From: Leptasterias polaris | Taxonomy: Eukaryota; Echinodermata; Asteroidea; Forcipulatida; Asteriidae | Direction of reading: 5' to 3' | Length of the DNA stretch: 64,000 nt | NCBI GenBank assembly: GCA_037783415.1 | Contig: JAZGTN010000094.1 | Location: 3,534,001 to 3,598,000, forward strand | In this document: piece after piece, positions 23,507 to 35,921 of the stretch | Layout of the letters: the number at the start of each line of letters is the position of its first letter | Numbering within the stretch: the stretch's first letter is position 1 | Made by a program: the position numbers and the translations under genes | Notes under the pieces: generated by a model | The model's input: the letters and a program-made list of their open reading frames with translations, nothing else | Told to the model about the DNA's origin: nothing | Databases searched by the model: none

Positions 23507-25510
23507 CATGGTTGCTGTCAACACGTCTCCGCGCTGTACTCTTCATCGAAGTTCACGTTTCCCCCCCCCGAGATCAAAGGAAACAACTACCACAAAAGCG
23601 TGATGGTGAGTTCCTAGTTTGATAGTGATAATGGTGATTTTGCAAGGGTCGTCCGATCAAGTTCTGACAAGTGAGGGTGACATGCGAGGGCAAATCTTGG
23701 AAATTCATCTTTGACTTGAGCCTGCACCCCCATTCTATGTAGAGTAACAGTGCTTCGTTATGTGGCAGTGTTATTTTTGGGGATCCTCCAACCAAGGATT
23801 CGGTTTGGTCTGTTACCCTGACTATGGGGACCAAGGAGGCGATTATACGGGGAGGGTGGGTGAAATTTTATCAAAAACAAACCAAATATCCCCCAAAATG
23901 GGTTTTGGGCATGGGTTTCTCACCCCTTGCTTATAATAATAGCCCAGAAATAGACATAACCTTCTGACTGGATTTGGAAGCTTATTCTTACTGCCCACTT
24001 AGTGACAAATTCACACCTGAGGCCTTTTTTAATCACAATTTTATTGCTTTAAAAACATTCTGTAACATAAAGGTTCTACCCCCAAACCAAACTCGCTAAA
24101 AACATTGAACACAAGTTTGTTATTGGTCTTAAATTACTTAATTAAAAGTCTGTTATTGGTTATATTGGTCACGTAAACAAGATTTCATTTGTTTGTATTT
24201 TGAAGGTGTCATCTGTAGATGATGTTGAACTCTCACAAAAAGAAGATTCCTAGGAATTGCTAGAGCCTACCATCAGCCCCATGTCCACCCATCACAGTTT
24301 AGATATGAGAGGCTTACAACAAAGGTACGTCAAAGCTGAGTAATATGACGAGGGATTTAGGAAAGTTCCGAGTAAAGTTACTAAACAAACATGGATCCAT
24401 GGGTTAAACACTAACAATATTCTTTATCCCTGATGCAAATTTACATCCATTCAAATCCAAACTGCATTTCAAACTGCCTCTAGCTACTCTGGGCAAGCTC
24501 AGTGGTCTAGGGGTAAGACACCTGCTCTAGAATGTCAAAGGTCGTGGGTTTGAATCCCAACTGAGTAATAAGCCAGTATGTCCAGGAATTGTTTTCACAG
24601 GACTAAGGAAAGTACCCAATATACAGTGATTAACACACAACACTGTAAGGGTAAACACAAATAATATCCTTAAATGTTGTCAACATGCAAATCTTGCTCT
24701 GTATGAGACTGTTACCCCTATAGTTGATCACATTGGATTTGATTTGAATCACTGAATCATTTCAAAAATACACAAAGAGAACTGTTATTTCCAGTCTAAA
24801 ATGATAACATCTCATTTGTTCATTTTACTTTTACAGAGCTAGTAAAGTTGAACCGAGACCTGTCAATCAACAAAGTGGATATCTGTGCATCGTACGTCCA
24901 CCTTCAGATGGTAAATTTATAAACATTTGTTACAAGATATAAAGTGTGCATGTGTACATAAGTAATAAGCAACATGAAATAATGGTTGGAAGTAAATTCT
25001 TCTTAAAAGCTGTCTTTTAGAAAGCTTTCTAAAAGATATTATGCACATAAAAGGGATGTAATCTTTTGGTAGTTTTGATGACAAACATTTGCTGGTGTGG
25101 TCAAAATCTTGATAGGCTAAAATATTTACAAATTCTTTCATGGAAAGTAGCTTCTTGTACAATTGTTAAAGAATCCAACAAGTAAAAGTACCACCCCTTT
25201 AAAATTGTGTTATAGAGTTAATTTGTACACAGACCTCCACAAAGAGAATGATAATTGTTTCTCATCATAAGACTTTGTCAGCTTTTAACATTTCCTTGGA
25301 ATATTTTGAAAACTAAAATTACACATTTAAACTGTACCTTGTTAAAATACATATGTCTGGCTTCATGTAAAAAATATTTAATTTCTTTGTATTTTGCAGG
25401 TGTCATCTTTAGATGATGTCACAAAAAGAGGATTCCTGAGACCTGCTAGTGCCTATCATCAGCCCAAGGTCTACCCATCACAATTTTGTTATTTGAGGGT
25501 AATAACAGAG
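23507..25510 (+). ncRNA. Putative spliced transcript with a duplicated exon
   Basis: Four exon-like blocks have canonical borders: one ending 23605 (TGATG|GTGAGT), 24206-24324 (TGAAG| ... AAAG|GTACGT), 24837-24910 (TTACAG| ... GATG|GTAAAT) and 25400-25510 (TTGCAG| ... CAGAG|GTATGT). The second and fourth are copies of one exon (gtgtcatctNtagatgatg...) that differ by about 8 bp. The fourth is open in one frame (VSSLDDVTKRGF onward) but the second carries a stop, so no continuous protein is seen. It may be a long non-coding RNA or a decayed gene; there is no transcript evidence. Confidence 0.3.
24489..24600 (+). mobile_element. tRNA-derived SINE fragment
   Basis: gctcagtggtctaggggta (A-box region) and gggtttgaatcccaactgag (B box) are about 60 bp apart, followed by a non-tRNA tail. 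The acceptor stem does not pair, so this is not a working tRNA. Confidence 0.65.
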
Positions 25511-25671
25511 GTATGTAAAACCCCTGTGTCAGGTTTCATATACTTTTGCACACTAACATAAAAAAGTGGGCTGTTTTATAAAGAATGAGATGAGATTTTG
25601 AGATGGAAATCTCAAATTGATCCATTGGGCAAATTGTTGACCTTTTCACGGCTGTAACACATTTATGGTAA

Positions 25672-25807
25672 TTACAGGCCTGGAATTACACGGAGGTCAT
25701 GACCTCTGTTGCCCATGGTCTTGGCCCTGGTGCTCCTCCAATGGAAGTGCCCTTTGCAAAATGAAAATAGTGATGCCCTCTCAAAGATGAAAATTCCAGG
25801 CCTGTAA
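25672..25807. mobile_element. 136-bp MITE with 16-bp perfect TIRs
   Basis: The ends are ttacaggcctggaatt and aattccaggcctgtaa. A diverged relative in the opposite orientation lies at about 7450-7612 in intron 1 of gene 1. TIRs this perfect point to a fairly recent copy. Confidence 0.75.
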
Positions 25808-26760
25808 ATAATCCCAAGAGGTTTCAGTTTTTACTAGATAGTAGATGTCATTTTAAAAAACCAAAATCAAAACCATAAATGTACATAGAATTTCTAAAAA
25901 ACAAAAAGTTTTGTTTGGTACAGTTTCTTGACATGAATACCTAGTTTAATGAGTTTTTTCTTAGTTGAGTTGAATAAATTGACTTTCCCAAAAAGTAATT
26001 ATTCATTTCCTTAAGAATACTTTCAACAAAGCATAATGTTACAAATCTTACATCAGAATCAGTGGTCCTTAATAGTATTTCTCTCTAAAATAATTATTAG
26101 CGTGTGTTAGAAAAACTGGCCACACAATGAATATATGCATAATTAGCACAAAAACTGCGACAAAACACTAAACATAATTTAGGGTCAACTTAAAACATGC
26201 CCAATTAATGATGAAGTTTCACTAGCTTAGTTTCTAATAAATCAGACAGTCTTCCACAAGAAATGTGTACAGGAAGTGCAGAAAATATCAATTCTTCCAA
26301 TGATTTCAAGTTTTTATCTTTCTCAGACTTTTCCAATTTTAAAGTAAAAATAATGTTCTGATACCGATAATGTTTGAATGATATTGTTTATATTATGTGG
26401 AGTTATCAAATAAAATTATTCTATACATGTAGCAAGAAATTTGTTCATTCCCCTTACTTTGTGTTGTGGTTACAAGTATTTAGCAAGACATAGAGATCTG
26501 ATTTGAGCTGATACCCCGCACCAAAAGCCATGTGACAAATCTAACCTAGCGCAAATAAAATAGACAGGTTCCACTCAGTAAAACAGTATAAGCAATCCAG
26601 TGATGAAATAGTAGACAGGGAACCTAACAAATATGGCTGCAGTGTAACAGATCTATACCCTATTAATTTTCCAAAAAAGTGCAGTAAATTTACTTTTAAT
26701 CTCCTCGGCATCAGAAGTAAAAATCCCTGCGTATAAGTATGGAAAAAGACATAACCTCAA

Positions 26761-27130
26761 AGGCAGGGTATACTTTTGATATTATTGTCAAAGACCAGTA
26801 TCCTCACATGGTGTATGCCCAACATATGCTTAAAATAACAAGCCTGTGAAATGGTCTCAATTTGTCATTGAAGTTGAAAGAAAATAACGAAAGAAAGACA
26901 AAACACCATTGTTGCATAACATTGTGTACTTTCAGTTGCCTGAAAAAGGCTTCAGCTCGGATTCAAGTATTTTGGTGAAAAAATTACCTCTTTCTCTAAA
27001 ACTACATTACTTCAAAGGGTGTCGTTTCTAACAATGTTTTATAAAATGAACAGCTCTCCAGTGCTCTTTTCCAAGTAAGTTTTTTCTGGACATTAAATTT
27101 TGGTGTAAATACCAAAGGTATACACTCCCT
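26761..27130 (+). mobile_element. TTAA-type MITE, copy 3
   Basis: Starts aggcagggtatacttttg, ends caaaggtatacactccct, with TTAA at 27131 and TCAA (mutated) on the left. It is closest to the copy at 9149. Confidence 0.72.
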
Positions 27131-27239
27131 TTAATCCAAAAAGTACCAAACTATTTTAACCATAAATTTTAACTTTTAACATAAAATGTACAACACAGCA
27201 AAGTAAACCATCCAAAATAATGGTCACCACTTCATTGTG

Positions 27240-28560
27240 AAATGTATTAAACCTCAAAAGTTTAAATGTACATGTAATTGTATTCCTTCAATACAATTTG
27301 AACTTTCCTTTAAGTCACTCCCACCCTACAGTACTTAAAAAATGATTAACAGTGTATAGACCAGTTTCACTTCTTATCATTTATCCTACAGTGAAATAAC
27401 ATAAACATAAACACAGAAAACAAGACTTTTTTCTACCCATGTACATGTATTCCATCCTTCAACACAATTCAAAAATAACCTTAAAATTAATTCCACCCTG
27501 CAGTAAAATCCCATGAAACTTTACCACATAACAATACTTTTTTTCTACCCATGTCAAATACTGCTTCAATACATTTGAAAAATTTCATTTAAAATTAATT
27601 CCAGCCTACAGTAAAATCCCATGAAACTAAACCACATAACAAGACTTTTTTCTACCTGTTTACATGTATTCCTTCAATACAATTTTAAAATTTCCTTTAA
27701 ATTAATAAAAGCGTGCAGTGAAATCCCATGAAAGTTTACCACATAACAAGATTACCCCTGTCAAAAACTGCTTCAATACAGTAAAATTTCCTTTAAAATT
27801 AATTCCACCCTACAGTAAAATCCCATGAAACTAAACCACATAACAAGACTTTCTTTCTACCCATGTACTTGTATTCCTTCAATACAATTTTTAAATTTCC
27901 TTTAAATTAATTCCACCCTGCAGTGAAATCCTAAGAAACTTTTCCACATAACAAGACTTTTTTGTCTACCCATGTCAAATTCTCTTTCAAAACAATTCCT
28001 TTAAATTAATTCCATCCTGTAGTGAAATTCCATGAAACTTTACCACATAACAAGGTTTTTTCCACCCATGTCAAATACTGCTTCAATACATTTGACAAAC
28101 TTCATTTAAAATTAATTACACCCTACAGTAAAATCCCATAAAACTTTACCACATAACAAGACTTTTTGTCTACTCATGTACATGTATTCCTTCAATACAA
28201 TTTAGAAATTTTCCTTTTTAATCATTTCACCCTACAGTAAAATCACATGAAATTTACCACATAACAAGAAATTTTTTCTACCCATGTACTTGTATTCCTT
28301 CAGAACAATAATAAAATATCCTTTAAATTAATTCCACCCTACAGTGAAATCCCACTAAACTTTACCACATAACAAGACTTTTCTTCTTCCCATTACATGT
28401 ATTCCTTCTATTTAAAATGTCATTGAAATTAATTCCACCCCCAGTGAAATCCCATGAAATGTTACCACATAACAAGACTTTGTTTTATTCCTGAGCACAT
28501 GTATTCATTCAATACAATTTAAAAACACATCTAAATCAACTCCACCCTACAGTGAAATTC
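27240..28560 (+). repeat. ~107-bp satellite, about 11 copies
   Basis: The landmark ccacataacaaga recurs at about 27523, 27632, 27739, 27837, 27944, 28043, 28149, 28257, 28365 and 28465, spacing 98-109 bp. Unit parts: ccctacagtaaaatcccatg, taccacataacaagactttt and atgtattccttcaatacaat. The first copies are degenerate. Confidence 0.88.
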
Positions 28561-28770
28561 CCATCTCCAGCTAGCCATTACCCAACACACATACTACTAG
28601 TCCATCTCCCATACCCCAAGTCCAACTAGCCCTGCCCAACTGCTGACTGACTGCCCAGCAGCCTCCCAGCCCCCTGGCCCTAGTCCTCTACCCAGTCCAA
28701 CCAACTCAACCCACTGGCTAGCTGACTGACTGCCCGCCCAGCAACCTCCCTGGCCCCTCAGCACTTAGAA
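28561..28770 (+). repeat. C-rich low-complexity stretch with ~90-bp imperfect repeat
   Basis: gctgactgactgcccagcag and ctgactgactgcccgcccag recur within a cct/agc-rich stretch right after the 107-bp satellite. Confidence 0.55.
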
Positions 28771-28920
28771 ATTTTACTCCCGAATCTCAGCTCCAAGGCC
28801 CTTGGTCAGACCTCAGATCTGCCAAAAATCCAAGGGTATAGCCAGGGAAATATTTTTCTGAAAATTTTTCTAAGTCAGGCCACTCTAATATTCATCAGGT
28901 CAAAAATCGTATGATTTTCA

Positions 28921-29110
28921 TGAAAGCTCGGTAGCAGAGCGGTAAGAGATAGAGGCTACAGAGCTGAAGGTACCAGGTTCAAGCCCTACCCATTTTTTAC
29001 AAGATTTAAAAAAATAAAAAAATTTACTGGTAAAAAGGGGTCCCACCAGGATTTGAACCCCCAAGCTCACAGCCCCAGAATTCTGTGAGCTAGCCCACTG
29101 CGCCAAATCA
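28921..29110. mobile_element. Two facing tRNA-like segments
   Basis: Plus strand, 28925-28995: gctcggtagcagagcggtaa plus aggttcaagccctacc. Minus strand, 29107-29040: ggcgcagtgggctagctcac plus gggttcaaatcctggtggga then T5. Both have A- and B-box-like sequences but weak stems. They are probably SINE or tRNA pseudogene copies placed tail to tail. Confidence 0.5.
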
Positions 29111-29569
29111 CCTCTTGAAAAAAATTGCTCGGAACTAATAGATAAACCTTAGAATGGATTGGTCTTTAAAATTTTTTTTTTTTAAAGATGTGTCCTTTGA
29201 CCTATGACTTTTGTATGAGCCAGGAAAGTGAAAAAGATAAGGACTGTTGGTGCTAGCTTTGAGTTTATTTAATAGTCCAAGTAACAGTAAAGACAATTAA
29301 GGCTACAAACCAAACTAAAAGAGAAAGTTTTTTTACGCTAACAAATAAGAAATATACTAATGAGGTAATGCCCCTTTAATTTAAGTAGGCCTATTAATAA
29401 GCAAAAATAAAATGCGAATCGTCTCAAAGAATTTAGTTGCGACATTATTCCCTGTAAAACAGGTTCAAATCATTGCCTGGGCTTAAAAATAATTTCAACA
29501 AGTAAAATGAAAACCTTTGTAGACTACACAGTGCTTGTTAACTATTACACTCTAATATTTATAGCAAAC

Positions 29570-30600
29570 TTGTTTGTTTTAAAGTTTCTCCTGGTCACTG
29601 TTAGAGGGCGCTATCACTTTCTAGCCGCCCCTCAATAAAATTGCACTCAGACACATGCATCTTAAATAAATTAAAAAATTAAGTGAAATTTCTTAGGTCT
29701 GATAAAGTGGTTTTTATAATAACAAAGTTTACTTTAAATTTATTTACCTACTACCAAGTAGAATTGGGTATCAATCTAATGTTTGAACACACTGATTAAA
29801 TTAAATTGATTGCAACTGAGAAAATAATTTTTTTATTTTCTTATCACAGTTCCAGTATTAAATGCGAGGCTGCTTTTTCGCACGGATTAATAGATGCATC
29901 GATCACGTATAAATCAAAATTAACGTTTAAACTCTGCAGCGCCCGTTTACAAAATCGAAACACGATTGTTTATTTCATCGACGTTACTCGAAAAGAGTCA
30001 AGATTTTTATGAACTTAAGTCATGGCCAATAGTTTTCCTTTTCAGTTTCATTGATTCTTCACAAATATTCTTTATAATGATTTATTATCATCACAAAGTA
30101 AAAAGTTTTCATTGGTAACTGATAGAGGGCGCTACCACTATCTAGCTGCCCCTCATGTTAGTCATTCTTAATTGAACTCGGACACACACATTTCATGTAC
30201 ATCAAAAGTAAAGTAATATTTCTTACAAATTACAAAGTGGTTTTATAATATCAAAGTTTACTTTAACTATATTTTGTTTCTACCAAGTAAATTGTGGGAC
30301 CATTCTGATGTGTTAAACCACTGATTTAGTTGAATTTACTGCAACTGAGATAACATTTCTTTATTTTTTTATCACAGTTCCAGTATTAAATTAAACATTT
30401 CTGAAGCAAAGCTGCCTTTTCGCACGACTTAACAGATGCATCGATCATTGTTCGGGTATAAACTGCAAATTAATTAACGTTCAATCTTTGTAGCGACCGT
30501 TTACCAAAACCAAAACACAAATTTGTTTATTTCATCGACGTCACTTGAGATTGAAATATACTTGTCAGTCGTAGCCCGTAGTTTCCCTTATCAGTTTCAT
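29570..30600 (+). repeat. Tandem duplication of a ~520-bp segment
   Basis: Each half begins gtttt/tctc...ctgttagagggcgctatcac and contains ttatcacagttccagtatta, agatgcatcgatca and gtttatttcatcgacgt. The halves (about 29580-30095 and 30105-30600) are clearly diverged. No open frame is shared. Confidence 0.75.
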
Positions 30601-30906
30601 AGTATTTAATAAGTTAATTAAATGCTTCATAGTAATTTATAATTATTGCATAATTTTCTAAATATTGATTAAATGTGGTACATACATTGAAAACTGTTGT
30701 TTAAAAAGGACAGTTTCATATTCTTTTTAGTGATACACAAAGCAACATGTGTTAATTGTAGTTATTTCAAACGTGTAGGTTGTCAAAGACAATGTATGAC
30801 TGAACCATTTATTGCATTTATTTGTTTTTGCATTGATGTAAGTATATATATATATCTTACCCCAAAATAGTATTTAGTAACTTTAATTTGACTTGAATTG
30901 ATGTCA

Positions 30907-33050
30907 TTGGATTATTATTATGTATACAGTTACTATATCAATTTTTTTTAAATAAAACAAACATTTACAGTTGGGTGTCAGCCCATAGTTCATTATTGTT
31001 ATTTTTCATATCAAAGTTTAAAGTAAGTTCTTAAAAACTAAACATGTTTCATGGTAGTTAGTATTGTAAAATGTATAGTTATTCAAATTTGAAGCAAATC
31101 ATTCTTAGAGTTAGATTAATGTTGATATAATTGGTATATATTTTTTATAAAAGTTAGTCAATTTATATATATTTAACAATGTCATCATTAATTTAACTGA
31201 AGTAACACAATGAAAGGATTTGTTAACAACTTGTAAAACTTTTTTTTTAAAAGATTTATCATTTATGTATTTGGGAGATAACAACTTTGATATTATATCG
31301 TTGTAAGATATGTTCAATGTTTAATGCCTTTAAACAAAGATGATGAATTCGGATTCAAAATCTTATTTAATCATGGAATGTTAGTAGGAGACACTTAATC
31401 ATATAGTTATTTTCAAATTCATGAACTAAAACTTTTAAGTAGATTTTTGTTGTTGTAAGGACATATATCAGTAATACATGGCGATGTGAATGGATTCATT
31501 TTTATAGTGTTATTTAAATAATTATTATGTATTATTATTTGTTTTACCAACATAGGGCTAGATAGCTCAGTTGGTAGAGCGCCGGCACGTTAAACCAGAG
31601 GTCGTTGGTTCAAATCCCGCTCTAGTCAATTTTTCTTTGTTCAACCCAAAATCATTATTTGTTTTTAACTACTTATTGTAAATTTTTCTGATTACATACC
31701 AATATTATATTATACTTGTATGCCTAACTTAGTGGAGTTACTTTGTAAAAAGTTCTCAGATGTCTGAATTATTGAGAAATAACATAACACAATACAGTGC
31801 ATTTTCACAAGTCTTTTGGACAAACAAAACGGCAACTCTAATATTGGTCATATCTTCAACGCGCGATGACTTTATGTCCGCTCGACTCACACTCCAACTC
31901 ATCATTAACGACGACAAAGTTTCATCTACATCTTTGTTCATCTACATATAGAATTGCTCATGTAAGAGGTCTTCACACCCACCCCCCCCCCCCCCCCCCA
32001 CACACACACATGTGTGTAAATACCGGCAATCGTGGACCCTCCTTTGTTCAACTCTTTGTGATAGCAACCGTGGACCACAAAGCTTTCCTTTGTGATAGCA
32101 ACCGTGGACCTATTGTCCTCTTTTGTTATAGGTCCCCGGTTTGAATGTGGTTACCTACTCACACACACACCTTAATGGTGTAACCCTTCCCAAATAATTG
32201 TAAATAAATAACATACATATATTTACTATTAATTTGTTATGTTTTACTGTCATTGTATGTAATAAAAATGGGCAGTCTTCATAGGCCCTGAAGCAGACCC
32301 CAATTTCCAACATATCATTTTTTTTTGTCCAACTTAAATTTATTTCATTGGATTATTATTATGTATAAAGTTAAACTATATCATTTTTTTAATTTTATTT
32401 AAGAAAACATGATAATTTACAGTTGGGTATCAGCCCATAGTATATTTATGTTATTTTTCATATGAATGTTTAAAGTGTAGTTCTTAAAAACTAAACATGT
32501 TTCATTGTAATTAGTATTGTAAAATGAATAGTTATTCAAATTTGAAGCAAAGAATTCTGAGAGTTAGATTAATGTTGATATAATTGGTATATATTTCTTA
32601 TAAAAGTTAGTCAATTTATAAATATTTAACAATGTCATCATTAATTTAACTGAAGTAACACAATGAAAGGATTTGTTAAAGGCTAAAAACTTAATCATAA
32701 CTTTTGTTCAAAGATTTATCATTTATGTATTTGGGAGATAACAATTTTGATATTATATCATTGTAAGATATGTTCAATGTTTAATGCCTTTAAACAAAGA
32801 TGATGAATTCGGATTCAAAATCTTATTTAATCATGGAATGTTAGGAGGAGACACTTAATCATATAGTTATTTTCAAATTCATGAACCAACATACACAAAA
32901 CTAAAACTTTTAAGTCGATTTTTGTTGTTGTAAGGACATATATCAGTAATACATGGCGATGTGAATGGATTCATTTTTATAGTGTAATGTAAATAACTAT
33001 TGTGTATTATTATTTATTTTTATTTATTTATTGTAAATTTTTTATAACAT
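30907..33050 (+). repeat. ~650-bp direct duplication, offset about 1440 bp
   Basis: ttggattattattatgtata begins copies at 30907 and 32348, and similarity runs to about 31700 and 33050. Copy 1 carries a SINE (31546-31653) that is absent from copy 2. The spacer (31700-32340) includes a C run (31981-31999) and a CA run. Confidence 0.85.
31546..31653 (+). mobile_element. tRNA-derived SINE with target duplication
   Basis: gggctagatagctcagttgg (A box), ggtcgttggttcaaatcccg (B box) and the tail ctctagtcaatttttctttg. Flanks attatttgtttt at 31534-31545 and 31654-31665 form a 12-bp duplication. The acceptor and D stems largely pair but the anticodon arm is poor and position 33 is C, so it is not a working tRNA. 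The empty site survives at about 33004-33040. Confidence 0.82.
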
Positions 33051-33099
33051 ACAATATGATGAATAAATCATAAGTGTTTTATACATCAAACTTTGTTGT

Positions 33100-33760
33100 C
33101 AACAAAGCCTTATCAAGAAATCATTATGGTTTACATAAATACTTATTATTATTTTTAATTCCTTTTTTGATCCCCAAACTTTGTACTTTTGGGGATACAG
33201 GAAAATTGATTTCCCCCAGAGTCTAGCCTTCTCAATAATTACGTTTTGTATTTTGGTTCAATATTTTTTTATTTTTGTAATCTCATATAATTAATATTAT
33301 ATAATTCTGTGTATTTATGTCGAACTCTTTTTACATACACGTAAAGCTGTGTATGTTTATTTTGGTCTGTGAATAAATTATCATATTAGTCGCAACATTG
33401 TCAACGCACGGAGACTGTAAGTCCGCCCCAATCACATTCTAACCCATCAGCAGCAGCCTCGATTCAATACTTAACAAAATCCCCTTTATTAACAAAAATA
33501 ATGATAATTTTATACTTATTTATGGTCAAAAACTAACACATGAAAGTAACTGTATATACCACTGATGATAAAGTTACACATCTGAAATAGTAATGCAGAA
33601 CAAGGAGATCTTGATTAGAGTTGGTTTAGGAATATGAAGTGATTGATCAACAGTCATCTCAAATTGGACTCATAATCTTATATTGAAAAATAACTAACAA
33701 TTTATAAATACACCATCGCAAGCATTTTAATTGGGTCAGCTTTTAAAAAAGCTGATATCA
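33100..33760. other. AT-rich intergenic DNA
   Basis: 33370-33450 is weakly similar to 31830-31910 (cgcacggagactgtaagtcc-like), extending the neighbouring duplication. Nothing else was seen. Confidence 0.4.
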
Positions 33761-33769
33761 TCCTGGTAA

Positions 33770-34110
33770 GCTTAGTCAAAGCAGGGCCACCACGTGCAGG
33801 TCCCAGGATACCAGCCCCAACACGCATTCCAGATCGCTAGGGCCATTGCACCTCCTGATTAGGAAGGGTCCGGTACGCCACCCCAAGGTTGGCGAACCAG
33901 TCCCTAAGGCAGTCCCCTACTGTAGTAACGCGGTCCACTAGCCCCCACGGCCAAAGACTATACTGTTCAGTCAACCATGTGTGATCACACCGAAACCATC
34001 CAACGCCGCGGTGAAGCCCGGAGCATCTTTAGGATCAACCACCGACTGTTACCCCGGCCAGGAGTAGGACCCCACATGCCACGTGCAAGTGTCCAGGTCC
34101 CTTTAATTAT
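33770..34110 (-). other. GC-rich island of unknown identity
   Basis: A sharply GC-rich block (from ctggtaagcttagtcaaagc to tgccacgtgcaagtgtccag) inside AT-rich DNA. No long frame, tRNA boxes or TIRs were seen. The composition suggests an inserted repeat, perhaps the end of a retroelement. Confidence 0.35.
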
Positions 34111-35061
34111 TCAGAATTTTCCGTGTTTATTCCACCATTTATTCCGAATCTCGAAACAAGGCACAACATAACGAATCGAGGCACAACATATCGAAAGCGA
34201 GGCGCAACATATCGGATCGAGGCACCACCAAGGCTCTAAGATCTCCAGCTCAATAGCTCAAAAAACGCGTGTGTGCTTGCTTGCAATGGTGTACTTATTT
34301 ACAAGACATTAACTGTATAGTGCTGCAAAAACAGCCCATAATAAGACGATAAAAAAACACATTAAAACATCAAACTAACACATCTACATTATCTTACAAT
34401 TGAAGACAGCAGATGGCTTGGTTGTTCATTCATGATTCCTTCAAGATGTCAGTGTGGTGATTCTCTCTGCACTTGATTAATATCAGCTACATCTCTGGCT
34501 CTGAAAGGTAAAATTTTGAAAAAATGCTTGCAGGAGTTATTACAAATTGATGGAGGACAATACATACAACCTAGCCTGTTTACCTGAAATGACTCCCAAA
34601 CAACATACAAACATCTTTGAATGAATTGCAATGGTACAATAATTGAATGATATTACTTCTGTTTTAAACCAGAACAACAGTAACCATTCCGCACAAAAAC
34701 TAGAGTGCTTTATTTTGGACCAGGTGTTGATATTTAAATTCACTTTTTGGAAATTCACCTTTTTCTGGAGAGTGCAACTCCAAAATCTTGGGTTGGTCTT
34801 GTTGATGGGTAGATGACTTTGGAGATGCTAAGCCTGACTCAAACACATAAATTCCTCCTAGCATTAGTGTGATTCGGATAAAAATGCATCAGCAGGTACA
34901 ATAATGCTAAGATTTACACAAAATATGGCCCCCAAGTGATCTACCCACAAATGTGCATCACAGGTTGAGCACTACATACTTCTCATTTTCTTGAGTGTTA
35001 AAAGAACAATGAGATGGGTGGGATGCTCTTTAGGTAAGTAGATTCAAACCACACTATTGGA

Positions 35062-35145
35062 CAGTCTAATTGGCAAAGTGGTATCTTGCCTTGCCTTCCA
35101 TTTCTGGGATCGAGGTTCAAATCCCACCAGGGGCACTATGTGGAT
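35062..35145 (+). mobile_element. tRNA-like SINE head next to the 50-bp array
   Basis: ctaattggcaaagtggtatc (A-box region) and cgaggttcaaatcccaccag (B box), followed by ggcactatgtggattagg and then the first 50-bp unit. The array appears to have grown from the 3' tail of this SINE. Confidence 0.55.
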
Positions 35146-35668
35146 TAGGTTTTGGGGGATGGTGTGAGTAATAAAAGTCTCCCACTACCCCTTGAGAAGC
35201 ATTGGGAAATAGTGAGAGTAGTACAAGTCTCCCAGTACCTCTAAAGAAGTTTTGGGAAATAGTGAGAGTAGTACAAGTCTCCCAGAGAGTAATACAAATC
35301 TCCCACCACCCCTAAAGAGGTTTTTGGGAATGGTGAGAGTAGTACAAGTCTCCCACCACCCCTTAAGAAGTTTTGGGAAATGGTGAGAGTAGTACAAGTC
35401 TCCCACCACCCCTAAAGAAGTTTTGGGAAATGGTGAGAGTAGTACAAGTCTTCCACCACCCCTAAAGAAGTTTTGAGGAATGGTGAGAGTAGTACAAGTC
35501 TCCCACTACCCCTAAAGATGTTTTGAGGAATGGTGAGAGTAGTACAAGTCTCCCAGCACCCCTAAAGAAGTTTTGAGGAATGGTGAGAATAGCACAAGTC
35601 TCCCACCACCCCTAAAGAAGTTTAGGGGCATAGTGAGAGTAGTACAAGTCTCCCACTACCCCTAAGGA
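35144..35668 (+). repeat. 50-bp tandem array, 11 copies
   Basis: Unit gagagtagtacaagtctccc then accacccctaaagaagtttt and gggaaatggt. The landmark acaagtctccca recurs every 50 bp (35221, 35271, 35341, 35391 and so on), with one copy shortened near 35290. It lies inside the cassette array. Confidence 0.9.
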
Positions 35669-35921
35669 GGAACTTTCGCACGTTGCAGAAGAAGCAACAG
35701 TTACTAAGGGAATTCCTTTGATTGAAACAGTTCTCTTAGGGATTGGTGCTGGTATGAATTTTTTAGTAAAAATGAAAAGAATACTTCTTGGGAATTCACC
35801 TTTTACTGGAGAGTGGAGCTCATTCATCATATCTTTGGAGATGTTAGCCTTTCCGCAACTAAAACAAACCAAACAATTTTCAAAAAAATGAGTTTACAAA
35901 CATTATCCTTTAGTAAAAAGA

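Noticed and set aside
31556..31628. Possible functional tRNA gene
   Set aside because: The anticodon arm pairs poorly, position 33 is C, and the same sequence recurs as a dispersed element with a shared tail and target duplications.
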